Assembly (NCBI RefSeq): GCF_018101125.2
Contig: NZ_JAELVF020000001.1
Coordinates: forward strand, 186,001-250,000
DNA: 64,000 nucleotides
Source: Streptomyces tardus
Lineage (GTDB): Bacteria > Actinomycetota > Actinomycetes > Streptomycetales > Streptomycetaceae
Reading direction: 5' to 3'
A model generated the notes under the pieces. That model saw only the letters and a list, made by a program, of their open reading frames with translations, was not told the origin of the DNA and ran no database searches. The stretch's first letter is position 1. Every line of letters begins with the position of its first letter. The position numbers were made by a program, and so were the translations under genes. Positions 50,703 to 58,447 of this stretch are shown here, piece by piece.

Positions 50703-50814
50703 GTGCTTCTCCTCGACTCGTACGGCATGCGCCGCGCGAGATGGTGGGTGCGCTGTCGTGGAGCCGACGAGCGTTCCTCCCCCAGCAACTGAAGTCGATC
50801 GGCCCCCTTGAACC

Positions 50815-50857
50815 CGCGGGTCCGCCGGCCGCGTGCAGCACGGCCGGCGGACCCGCG
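50815..50857. terminator. Perfect 17-bp hairpin in the leader of the CPBP gene
   Basis: Positions 50815-50831 pair perfectly with 50841-50857 around CGTGCAGCA. It lies between operator copy 3 and the protease start, so on the minus strand it would be in the 5' leader, as an attenuator or mRNA cap structure. No T tract follows on the minus strand. It may instead terminate traffic in the other direction. Confidence 0.65.
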
Positions 50858-50868
50858 TGGAGCTATAT

Positions 50869-50884
50869 TAGCACCACCATGCTA
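50869..50884. promoter_or_regulatory. TetR-type operator 3, upstream of CPBP gene
   Basis: TAGCACCACCATGCTA matches operator 1 at 12 of 16 positions and keeps the TAGCA...TGCTA arms. It is flanked by AT-rich DNA on both sides, including TATATTAG, with TAATAT as a possible minus-strand -10. Confidence 0.7.
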
Positions 50885-50898
50885 GAAAAAAGCAGCAG

Positions 50899-51265
50899 TT
50901 GCAGTACGTGGACGTGTTCAGCCCGCCCCGCGCGGACCTGGCCGAGACGCACACCTGGGCCCCGCGGCGTCGGGAACAGCCGCTGACCGTGGACCGGGCC
51001 ACCTGCCACGCGGCGATGTCGCGACGCACCTTCATTCGCCGGTTCGGCGAGGACCGGGGTTCCGCCCGTGCGCCGGCTCACGCTGCAGCGAGTGCTGGTG
51101 GCCCGACGCCCCCTGGAGACCTCGGGCAGGTCCATCGAACGCATCGTGGCGGCCTCCGGCCTGGGCACCGCCGCCAACTTCCGCATCGGCTTCCGCCGCG
51201 AAACCGGATCACTGCCCAGCGACCACCGCCGTCGACACCGCCTCTCGACAGACGGGCGGGGCTGA
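50899..51265 (+). pseudogene. Frameshifted AraC/GlxA-type regulator remnant
   Basis: One frame carries TWAPRRREQPLTVDRATCHA followed by AMSRRTFIRRFGEDRG, the first half of an AraC helix-turn-helix pair. After about 51060 the continuation appears in the next frame as RRLTLQRVLVARRPLETSGR, SIERIVAASGLGTAANF, RIGFRRETG, the second half. Intact GlxA-like regulators read through this region without a break, and the N-terminal DJ-1-like domain is missing altogether. So this is a truncated, frameshifted relic. Confidence 0.85.
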
Positions 51266-51785
51266 GTACGCCGGGTGAAGCCCGCGCAGGGGCGCGCCGC
51301 TCTGCGGGTGACGATCCCTCAACCGGCCGGTGTGGCAAGCACGTTGAGTGCGCGCAGTCGACAGGCCGAGACCGGCGAGGCCGGCCGAGACCGCCGAAGT
51401 CGGCTGGGTCCGCCGCCCGTGGAGCGCTGGGCGCCGCTTTCTCGCCCTCGGACTACCCCGCGTTCCCGCTTGCGCCAGTCTCGACCATTGTCGCGGTGCA
51501 ACAGAGAAGCGGTCCTGGCCTTCTTTGCTGTCGCGGGGCCGTCTTCGTATTGGCGATCATCATTGAATGACACAAATGAAGAAACTCGATCGCGGCGCAA
51601 TTCCGCACTCCGCGGGCCGGCCACGTCACAGGAGTGCTCGGCCGCCCCTGGAGCACCAGATCGACTTACCGACCCGCTCGCAGAAGAGCGCACAGATGAT
51701 GCTGCTCGAATTCGCCCTTCGGTTCTTGCGCTCTGAATAGCCTTGTCGTGTCAGGTATTTCGCATCGAGGCCGACAGGGAGCGCC
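51266..51785. other. Gene-free region upstream of the three-gene operon
   Basis: About 520 bases with no convincing gene. The stretch 51480-51760 is visibly less GC-rich than its surroundings and probably carries the operon promoter; TTGCTG (51525) and TATTGG (51548) are 17 bases apart, a weak candidate pair. The sequence TCGACCATTGTCGCG near 51481 recurs with one change near 54836, past the operon. Confidence 0.45.
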
Positions 51786-53609
51786 TTGCGTACCCACCAG
51801 GTTCCGCCACAGCCGCAGGCCCCCTCACCGGCGGGCACCCCCGCAGAGGCCGAGGCTGCACGGAGAAGCGAAGCAAGCAGGCTGCTGTGCGCGGGAACGT
51901 ATCTGGATCACCGGTACCGCGACCGGGTGATCGACACGTTGTACCGCAACGACCACCGAGTCGTGGCGCCCTCCTTCGGTTTCGACGCCTCCCGCGTCCT
52001 GACCCACGCACTCAAGGCGCGGCGGGTGGCAACGGCCTGGGCCCTGGCGGTGACCGCCCTCATGGCCATCGGAGTGGCCGCCACCGGCACCTGGATGCTG
52101 ATCCTGATCCTTCCCGGACTGCTGCTGACACTGAGCGCCCATGCCGATCGGCTCGCCCTCAGCTCGCCGGGCCGTCGCCGCCGCCTGTCGTCCTTCGCTC
52201 TGCGCTGGTTCAGCCGGCTGCTCCTCACCTGGCTGGTACTCGTCACGGTGTGGCAGGCACTGGGCGTGTCAACGGATGATGACGTGAAGGACTCCGAGGG
52301 GAAGAGCGCGGACGCGGAGCAGACCAAAACGAGTGATATCGACGCGAACAATGCCGGTGCGGACGGTACGGGCACTCTGCAGAACGACGAACAGGAAACG
52401 GGCTTCGAGTTTGGGGATCTGTTCCCCGAAGCGCTCCTACCTCCCGACCAGTTGGAAGCGTGGCTCGGGTTGCTGGTGCTGCTGGCGCTGGGGGCGTGTG
52501 TCGCCGGCCGGCAGCTGCAGTTCGTCCAGCTGCTCCGCAGCGACCTCTCCGCGCGGGTGTTCTCCGACGTCTCCGCAGATCCCGCGGAGCGGGCCCGGAA
52601 ACCCCGTTTGTCCTGGGTTCTGCGCCGCATCCGGAGCGAGCAGCACTCGCCGCTGGTCATGTACCACGAGGCGCGCCCCTTCTGCGGCGCCGGCGTCGCC
52701 CGTGACCCCTGGTCCCTGGCGGTCGAACTGCGGCAGGAGCGCCCGGGCGCGGGCCGACCGATCGGGAACGCCGCCGTCCTCGCGGCGGTGCGGCCGTACA
52801 TCGAGCAGCTGCGCGAGGTGGCCGGCTCCTCGCAGAGGGACGGCCATCCCGTCCGGGACCGCCTGCGTCAGCTGGAGATCGACGAGTGCGTCTTCCTCCC
52901 GATGGAGGGGCTGCGCCGCCGTGAGGAGGCGCCGTACGACCGTGCCTCGTTCGAGGAGCACCGGGCACGCGCGACCGAGGAGGGCGGCGAGATGCGCCGT
53001 CACTTTCTGCGGATCAGAGTCAGCGGGTGGGAACAGGGCCTGGTCGTCACCGTGTTCGTACGGGTCCACACACAGGGCAGGATGCTGATGCTCGAGGTCG
53101 CGCCGCACACGCTTCTGCCGGTGCGGGCCGATTTCAAGGACGCCGACCATCTGCTCTACCGGTTCGCCGACGTGAACAGGTTCGGCAAAGCGGTCCACAT
53201 CTTCACCATGGTGGCCGGCGCGCCGGGAAGTGCCCTGATGACGTTGGGCCATCAAGGTCTCAGCGCCTGGCGTCGAATGACCGGTGAGGACGACCGGTCG
53301 CAGACGGACGGGCCTGCCCTCTCGGTGCGCGAACTCGCCTCGGAGCCGAAGGGTTCGCTGTTCCAGACCATGGACGTCGATCGGTATCTGAAAAGCATTC
53401 AGGACCGCATCGCTTACGGAGTGAAGACCGCACTCGCAGAAGCCGGTTACGAGACGGACGAGTTCACGCAGAAGGTGATCCACGTCAGCAACGGCGGCGT
53501 CAACATCGACTCCGTCGTGGACAGCACTTTCGCCGTCGGCACGCACGCGCACGCCACCACCGACGGCGCGCAGTCGCCGTCCCCGAGGGGAGCCAGCAGT
53601 GGCCAGTGA
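51786..53609 (+). CDS. Unknown 607-residue membrane protein, first gene of a three-gene operon
   Basis: I do not recognise a family. Residues 1-75 are cytoplasmic-looking, with two helices at about 81-98 and 101-118 and a third at 137-160. A strongly acidic, Asn/Glu-rich loop spans 162-218, and a fourth helix is at 222-242. A large soluble domain (250-560) contains FVRVHTQGRMLMLEVAPHT and ADHLLYRFADVNRFGKA. The C-terminus has VNIDSVVDSTFAVGTHAHA (572-590), also found at the start of the next protein. The apparent start is TTG 51786, with AGGGAG four bases upstream; no ATG or GTG fits. The next gene overlaps its end by 11 bases. Confidence 0.8.
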   Translation: MRTHQVPPQPQAPSPAGTPAEAEAARRSEASRLLCAGTYLDHRYRDRVIDTLYRNDHRVVAPSFGFDASRVLTHALKARRVATAWALAVTALMAIGVAATGTWMLILILPGLLLTLSAHADRLALSSPGRRRRLSSFALRWFSRLLLTWLVLVTVWQALGVSTDDDVKDSEGKSADAEQTKTSDIDANNAGADGTGTLQNDEQETGFEFGDLFPEALLPPDQLEAWLGLLVLLALGACVAGRQLQFVQLLRSDLSARVFSDVSADPAERARKPRLSWVLRRIRSEQHSPLVMYHEARPFCGAGVARDPWSLAVELRQERPGAGRPIGNAAVLAAVRPYIEQLREVAGSSQRDGHPVRDRLRQLEIDECVFLPMEGLRRREEAPYDRASFEEHRARATEEGGEMRRHFLRIRVSGWEQGLVVTVFVRVHTQGRMLMLEVAPHTLLPVRADFKDADHLLYRFADVNRFGKAVHIFTMVAGAPGSALMTLGHQGLSAWRRMTGEDDRSQTDGPALSVRELASEPKGSLFQTMDVDRYLKSIQDRIAYGVKTALAEAGYETDEFTQKVIHVSNGGVNIDSVVDSTFAVGTHAHATTDGAQSPSPRGASSGQ

Positions 53610-53955
53610 CCACACCCAGCCGCACGTCAACATCGGCGACGTCTCCGGCAGTACGTTCGCCATCGGCAGTCACGCACGGGCCGAGACCAATCACGGCGCC
53701 GGAACACGCGACGAGAGCAGCGAGGAGCTCCTCGTTGCGGTCCGGGAGTTGAGGGCGGACCTGACCCGTGTTCGGGCGAGTCCGCAGACCGCCGACCTGG
53801 ACGCGACCCTGGCCGACACGGAGGAGGAGATCGCCCGCACCGGGAGCGCGGGCGAGGGTCGTCTGGCGCGGTTGCGGGAGCTGCTGAGCTCCGAAGCCTC
53901 CCTGGCCACCGTGCTGGCGTCGGCGGGGGCCGTCGCAGGTCTGCTGGGTCTGTGA
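53599..53955 (+). CDS. Small DUF5955-like coiled-coil protein, second gene of operon
   Basis: A 118-residue protein. The N-terminal motif VNIGDVSGSTFAIGSHARA (10-28) matches 12 of 19 residues of the C-terminal motif of the upstream protein. A charged helical segment follows (about 40-85: SSEELLVAVRELRADLTRVR and on), then an Ala/Leu-rich hydrophobic end (LATVLASAGAVAGLLGL) that could insert in or lie on a membrane. It resembles DUF5955 proteins of streptomycetes, as I recall; no function is known. The GTG start overlaps the preceding stop codon, with AGGGGAG upstream. Confidence 0.78.
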   Translation: MASDHTQPHVNIGDVSGSTFAIGSHARAETNHGAGTRDESSEELLVAVRELRADLTRVRASPQTADLDATLADTEEEIARTGSAGEGRLARLRELLSSEASLATVLASAGAVAGLLGL

Positions 53956-53964
53956 GCCGGCGGG

Positions 53965-54828
53965 ATGAGTGAGTCGGAGCGCTACTGGAACGAGGACGCG
54001 CAGCAGTGGGAGGAGCGCGGCGGTCGCGGCACGCCCGTCGTCACGGACGCGTCCCGCACAACGGCTTCGAAGGGGCGGCTCGGCGCTTCCCGTTCGGTTG
54101 ACCTCCGAGCGTTGGTGGCTGCGGTCGTGGCCATCGGTGTCGTCGTGGTGGTGGTCGTCGCGCTGGCCACAAAGGGCCCGTCGGGCGAGGAGTCGAAGAA
54201 GCCCGCCTCCTCCGATTCTCCTTCCCCCTCCGACTCTCCGCTCCCGACCGACTCCGGCTCGCCGTCCCCCTCGGCCACCGGGCCGCCTCCCGGCGGCGAT
54301 CCGTCCTCCCTGCCCTCCACACCTCCCGCTCCCGGTGTTCCCGACGGATACGAAGCGGTCGCGGACCCGACAGAGGGGTTCAGCACTGTGATTCCCCAGG
54401 GCTGGAGACGGGTCGAGCATTACGTGCCCGGAAGCGATCTCTTCACTGTCACGTACAAGGACCGCGCTGTCAGCAAACTTGTCGAGGCGAATCAGGTGCT
54501 CCGAGTCCTCCGTCTGAGCGAGCCCACCGTCGATGAATCCGTCAAGGACCTGACCGAGTTCGCCGGGAATTTCAGTTCACCTCCCGATCCGAAGCCGTTC
54601 CACTCCGGCGCCCTCCACGGCAAACGGATGGAGTACGTGCTCACCGAGCCGAGCGGCCCGAGACCCCACCGCGTCGACATCCACTTCAAGGCGGACGACG
54701 GGAACCTCTACCGGGTGCTCGTGGAACACGACGGTGGAGACGCGCAACGGGCGAGGTGGAGGGCAACCTCAGCCGCAGAGCACTTCTGCTCCCCCAACGC
54801 GTCCTGCGGCAGGCTGGGAAGCCCCTGA
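53965..54828 (+). CDS. Unknown single-pass membrane protein with extracellular domain, third gene of operon
   Basis: A 287-residue type II-like protein. A short cytoplasmic N-terminus (MSESERYWNEDAQQWEER) is followed by one membrane helix (about 48-68, Val/Ala-rich) and a Ser/Pro/Asp-rich linker to about 125. An outer domain (130-280) with GFSTVIPQGWRRVEHYVPGS follows, and two Cys near the end (HFCSPNASC) could form a disulfide. Similar outer domains occur on streptomycete Ser/Thr kinase and sensor proteins, but no kinase is here. It starts nine bases after the previous gene, so the three are one operon. Confidence 0.78.
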   Translation: MSESERYWNEDAQQWEERGGRGTPVVTDASRTTASKGRLGASRSVDLRALVAAVVAIGVVVVVVVALATKGPSGEESKKPASSDSPSPSDSPLPTDSGSPSPSATGPPPGGDPSSLPSTPPAPGVPDGYEAVADPTEGFSTVIPQGWRRVEHYVPGSDLFTVTYKDRAVSKLVEANQVLRVLRLSEPTVDESVKDLTEFAGNFSSPPDPKPFHSGALHGKRMEYVLTEPSGPRPHRVDIHFKADDGNLYRVLVEHDGGDAQRARWRATSAAEHFCSPNASCGRLGSP

Positions 54829-54890
54829 CTCGCTTCGACCGTTGTCGCGACCGTCCGCCCGGCGACCAACCTCCTTGCTGGGGCGCCGGT

Positions 54891-56126
54891 TCAGCGCACC
54901 GCGCGGTCGGTTGCGAGGGGACCGGGGGCCGGGGTGCCGGCCGTCGGGCCCGGGGCTCGTGTGGCGCGGCGGTGGCCGGTGAGGTGGAGGAGGAGGGCGG
55001 CCAGGGCGAAGGCAGCCCCGAGTGGGCCGAGCGCCGCAGCGGAGCCGGCGGAGAGGACGACGCCGCCGAGGAGACTGCCCAGGGCCATGCCGGCGTAGAT
55101 CACCGAGGCGTTGGCGGTCGCGAGCAGCCCGGCCGCGGCCGGACGGAGCGTCAACAGCTCGCTCTGCAGCGCCGGTACGACCATCCAGCCGCTGACGCCC
55201 CAGACCACCACGACCACGGCGACCGGCGCGAGATGCCGGGCGCCTGGCATGGCCGCCGTGGACAGACCGAGGAGCACCAGCGAGGTGACCACGGTGCGGC
55301 GCGGCCCCCAGCGGTCGGCGAGTTGGCCACCCAGCAGGTTGCCCGCCACGCCCGCGCAGCCGTACAGGAAGAGCAGCCCGGCGACCACGGCCGGACCGGC
55401 GGAGATGAGGTGGTCGAGCAGCGGCACGACGTAGGTGTACACCGCGAAGTCGGCCACCGAGAGCAGCAGCGAGACGAGCAGCAGCGGGCCTGCGACCCGG
55501 GCGCAGTCCACCACCTCGGCTCTCGCACCGCTTCCCGGCGCGGGGGTCAGGGCGGGCAGCGCGGCGAGGGCCAGGCAGGCCGCCGCCGAGAGGCCGACGA
55601 CCGACCACAACACCGGCCGGAAGCCGGCCAGTTCGCCGACGACGTTGCCGACGGGTACGGCGAGCACGGTGGCCGCCGCCAGTCCTCCGATCACCGCCGC
55701 CACCGCACGTGCCCGCCACCGCACCGGCACCAGCTCGACCGCCGAGGCACTGGCCGCCGGGGTGAACATTCCGGCGCCGGCGCCCGCCAGCACGCGGGAG
55801 AGCGTCATGTCGGAGTACGAGGAGGCCATCGCGGTCAGCGCCGTACCCGCAGCGAACAGGGTCAGGCCGGCGACCAGCGTCAGGCGGCGGTCCCAGCGGC
55901 GCGTGAGCACACCGGAGAGCGGCGCCCACACCGCGTACGCCAGAGTGAAGGCGAAGGTCAGCCGACCGACCTGGGCGGCGCTGACGTCCAACTCCCGCTG
56001 GATGGCCGGCAACAGGCCGGCCAGCACGAATGTGCCGGTACTGATGACGAAGGTGCCGAGCGCCAGGATCGCGAGCCGCAGCCCGGCCACCACGCCGATG
56101 CCGGTGCCCTCCCCAGCCGCCGTCAT
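54891..56126 (-). CDS. Major facilitator superfamily exporter
   Basis: A 411-residue transporter with about 12 membrane helices. The DHA1-type motif A between helices 2 and 3 appears as APLSGVLTRRWDRRL. Motif C-like sequence, AAVIGGLAAATVLAVPVGNV, is in helix 5. The C-terminus is a Pro/Ala-rich cytoplasmic tail. It is probably a drug or sugar-efflux type antiporter; the substrate is unknown. ATG 56126 (MTAAGEGTGIGVVAGLRL) is chosen although the frame continues for 113 codons upstream, because that extension is just the 18-bp repeat. Confidence 0.92.
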   Translation of the reverse strand: MTAAGEGTGIGVVAGLRLAILALGTFVISTGTFVLAGLLPAIQRELDVSAAQVGRLTFAFTLAYAVWAPLSGVLTRRWDRRLTLVAGLTLFAAGTALTAMASSYSDMTLSRVLAGAGAGMFTPAASASAVELVPVRWRARAVAAVIGGLAAATVLAVPVGNVVGELAGFRPVLWSVVGLSAAACLALAALPALTPAPGSGARAEVVDCARVAGPLLLVSLLLSVADFAVYTYVVPLLDHLISAGPAVVAGLLFLYGCAGVAGNLLGGQLADRWGPRRTVVTSLVLLGLSTAAMPGARHLAPVAVVVVVWGVSGWMVVPALQSELLTLRPAAAGLLATANASVIYAGMALGSLLGGVVLSAGSAAALGPLGAAFALAALLLHLTGHRRATRAPGPTAGTPAPGPLATDRAVR

Positions 56127-56190
56127 CTCGGACCGCCGCTCAGGCGCATACGACCGTAGCGAGGCCCGAAAGCCGGACAGGACGCAGGAC

Positions 56191-56352
56191 CGGAGCAGAG
56201 TGCACGGCCGGAGCAGGACGCACGGCCGGAGCAGGGTGTACACCCGGATCGGGGTGCAGGACCGGATCGGGACACGTGACCGGAGCGAGACGTCCGAACG
56301 AACCGGGACGCGCGACCGCAGCAAAACGCAGGACCGAACCGAGAGGCTGTAC
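56191..56352. repeat. 18-bp minisatellite, nine consecutive degenerate units
   Basis: Units begin CGGAGCAGAGTGCACGGC (56191), CGGAGCAGGACGCACGGC (56209) and CGGAGCAGGGTGTACACC (56227), and continue at 18-base steps to 56352, with further decayed copies on both sides (about 56174-56410). It lies between the MFS start and the XRE regulator. The rest of the 56127-56691 gap holds the two divergent promoters and no gene. Confidence 0.9.
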
Positions 56353-56691
56353 CGAAGGGGCGTCTGCGCACTGGACGCTGTGCGGGACCGGAGCAGCGTC
56401 TGCACGCGGGTCGCTGCGGAGCCCACGCCGAGTGCGCGTCGACCGGGCCCGCGTCGGCCGAGCACGGCGACTGTGCGTCGACCCGGCCTGCCGCGTCACG
56501 CCGGGCCCGTTTCCGGGCCCGGCTCGGTGTGGGCCTGGGTCCGCATCCTGGGTGCCGCGACGGCCGGAGGCAAACGACTTTCCAGGTCGACGGGCACGTT
56601 CAGCCCGGGGCGGGAAACCCGGTGTCGCCTGCGCGTTTACCTCCGAGGCAAGTTTGTTGCCCGGGTGGAAGGGCGGCACTTCAATGGGGGC

Positions 56692-57330
56692 ATGGCTACC
56701 GAGTCGACCGACCGGCCGGAGGAGGTCCCCGCCGTCGCACCGCGGCTGCGGGAGCTGCGCCGCCGCGCCGGGCTCACGCTGGAGGACGCCGCCCGGCGGC
56801 TGAACCTCTCCCCCGCGCACCTCTCCCGTCTGGAGACCGGCCGTCGGCAGCCGTCGCTGCCGCTGCTGCTCACGCTCTCGCGCGGGTACGGCACCACGGT
56901 CTCGGACCTGCTCGGCGAGACGCCGCCGGAGGGCTCCCCGGTGGTGCGGGGCGGCAGCACCGCCGAGGCGTCGGCCGCGGGCTGGCACTACCGGGAGGTC
57001 TCCCGGCGCGGTCGCGCCATGCAGGCGCTGCGTCTGCGCCTGGCCCCGCAGACCCAGCGCGAACTGGTCCGCACCCACCCCGGCGAGGAGTGGCTCCATG
57101 TGCTGGAGGGGCGCGTACGGCTGGTGCTGGGCGAGACCTCGTACCTGCTCGAGCCGGGCGACTCGGCGCACTACGACAGCCTCACCCCGCACCGTCTGAG
57201 CGCGGTGTCGGCGGAGGGCGCGGAGCTGCTCTTCGTGCACACCCTGCTGCGCGGTGCGGCGAACGAACTGTGCGTCGCCGACGAGCCGTCGGGCGACAAG
57301 GGCTGGAGGGACGGGCGACATGGGCGGTAG
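56692..57330 (+). CDS. XRE family regulator with C-terminal cupin
   Basis: A 212-residue transcription factor. The helix-turn-helix (about 15-72) contains LRELRRRAGLTLEDAARRLN, LSPAHLSRLETGRRQPSLP. The cupin (about 115-190) contains HPGEEWLHVLEGRVRLVLGE and EPGDSAHYDSLTPHRLSA. The cupin probably senses a small metabolite or metal. ATG 56692 has GGGGG just upstream. It overlaps the next small gene by 11 bases. It may control itself and the divergent MFS exporter; that is inference from position. Confidence 0.92.
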   Translation: MATESTDRPEEVPAVAPRLRELRRRAGLTLEDAARRLNLSPAHLSRLETGRRQPSLPLLLTLSRGYGTTVSDLLGETPPEGSPVVRGGSTAEASAAGWHYREVSRRGRAMQALRLRLAPQTQRELVRTHPGEEWLHVLEGRVRLVLGETSYLLEPGDSAHYDSLTPHRLSAVSAEGAELLFVHTLLRGAANELCVADEPSGDKGWRDGRHGR

Positions 57331-57469
57331 CTGGAGCAGGGACACCGGGCTGGAGCGCGGCGACGGGCGGTTCCCCCGCGGGCTGCCGCTGCGACTGTTC
57401 GCCTACATCGTGGCGGGACACGTGCTGGCCGGCTTCCTCTTCCTTCTCTTCTCGGTCGGCGCCGGCTGA
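57320..57469 (+). CDS. 49-residue DUF6126-like small membrane protein
   Basis: Begins MGGSWSRDTGLERGDGRFPR and ends in one membrane helix (about residues 25-46, LPLRLFAYIVAGHVLAGFLF). GGAGGGAC precedes the ATG, which lies inside the end of the XRE gene, so translation is coupled. Streptomycetes often pair a cupin XRE regulator with such a peptide (DUF6126, from memory). A role as membrane partner of the regulator is plausible but unproven. Confidence 0.82.
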   Translation: MGGSWSRDTGLERGDGRFPRGLPLRLFAYIVAGHVLAGFLFLLFSVGAG

Positions 57470-57611
57470 CCACCGCGCGGCCGGTGCGCGTGCACGGGCG
57501 TACGTCGCCGCCGTGCCCCCGCGCGCCGTACCCGCGTCCCGGTGCCCGTACGGGCCCGTACGCGCCCGTACCGTACGCGGGCGGGTCCGGTCCGGGCGAG
57601 TGGCTCGGTGG

Positions 57612-58445
57612 TCAGTCTGCGGGGGCGGTGGAGCCGAGGAGTTCGCGGACGCGGCTGGTGATGCGTTGGAACTCCGCGTTCTTCAGGGTGCGTTCGTAGT
57701 CGCGGTGGCCGGGCAGCTCGACCGGGAACTCCTCGATCACACGGCCGGGGCGGGGCCCCATGACGACGGTGCGGGAGGCGAGATAGACGGCCTCGGCGAC
57801 CGAGTGGGTCACCAGGACGACGGTCATGCCGGTCCGTTCCCAGATGCGGCGCAGCTCGATGTTCATGTTCTCCCGGGTGAGCGCGTCCAGGGCGCCGAAG
57901 GGTTCGTCCATGAGGAGCACATCGGGTTCGTGGAGCAGGGCCCGGCAGAGCGAGACGCGCTGCTGCATCCCGCCGGAGAGTTCGAAGGGCATGGCCTTCT
58001 CGAAACCGGTGAGGCCGGTCAGCTCCATGAGTTCGTCGGCGCGTTTGCGGGCCCAGGCCTTCGGCAGTCCGCGCATCTCGGCCTGGAAGAGGATGTTGCC
58101 CCGGGCGGTGCGCCAGTCCAGCAGCGCGGCACGCTGGAAGACGAAGCCGACATCGCGGCGGGGCCCGAGCACCGGGCTGCCGCGCAGCGCCACCTCGCCG
58201 GCGGTCGGCGAGGTGAGCCCGGCGACGACCCGCAGCAGCGTCGACTTCCCGCAGCCCGAGGGCCCGGCGATGCTGAGGAACTCGCCGCGCTCCACGGTCA
58301 GTTCGATGCTGCTGAGCGCCTGCACCGTACGGTCCCCGGTGCGGAAGGCGACGTCCACGCCGCGGATCTCGACCATCGGGCCGCCGGGGCGGTGGGCTGC
58401 GGGTTCGGCGCCGCTTCCGGCGCCCTCCCCGGTCTTGGCGAACAT
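57612..58445 (-). CDS. ABC transporter ATP-binding protein (NMT1/SsuB/TauB type)
   Basis: A 277-residue ATPase. Walker A is IAGPSGCGKSTLLR, the signature is FELSGGMQQRVSLCRAL and Walker B is PDVLLMDEPFGALD. It matches the nitrate/sulfonate/taurine/thiamine-precursor subfamily. ATG 58445 starts two bases after the binding-protein stop. Last gene of a permease, binding-protein, ATPase operon. The frame stays open leftward-upstream through the other two genes, but only as an out-of-frame shadow. Confidence 0.94.
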   Translation of the reverse strand: MFAKTGEGAGSGAEPAAHRPGGPMVEIRGVDVAFRTGDRTVQALSSIELTVERGEFLSIAGPSGCGKSTLLRVVAGLTSPTAGEVALRGSPVLGPRRDVGFVFQRAALLDWRTARGNILFQAEMRGLPKAWARKRADELMELTGLTGFEKAMPFELSGGMQQRVSLCRALLHEPDVLLMDEPFGALDALTRENMNIELRRIWERTGMTVVLVTHSVAEAVYLASRTVVMGPRPGRVIEEFPVELPGHRDYERTLKNAEFQRITSRVRELLGSTAPAD

Positions 58446-58447
58446 GC

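Noticed and set aside
54891-56465. Longer form of the MFS exporter with a 113-residue N-terminal extension
   Set aside because: The extension is made of hexapeptides encoded by the 18-bp minisatellite, and the transporter domain begins at ATG 56126.
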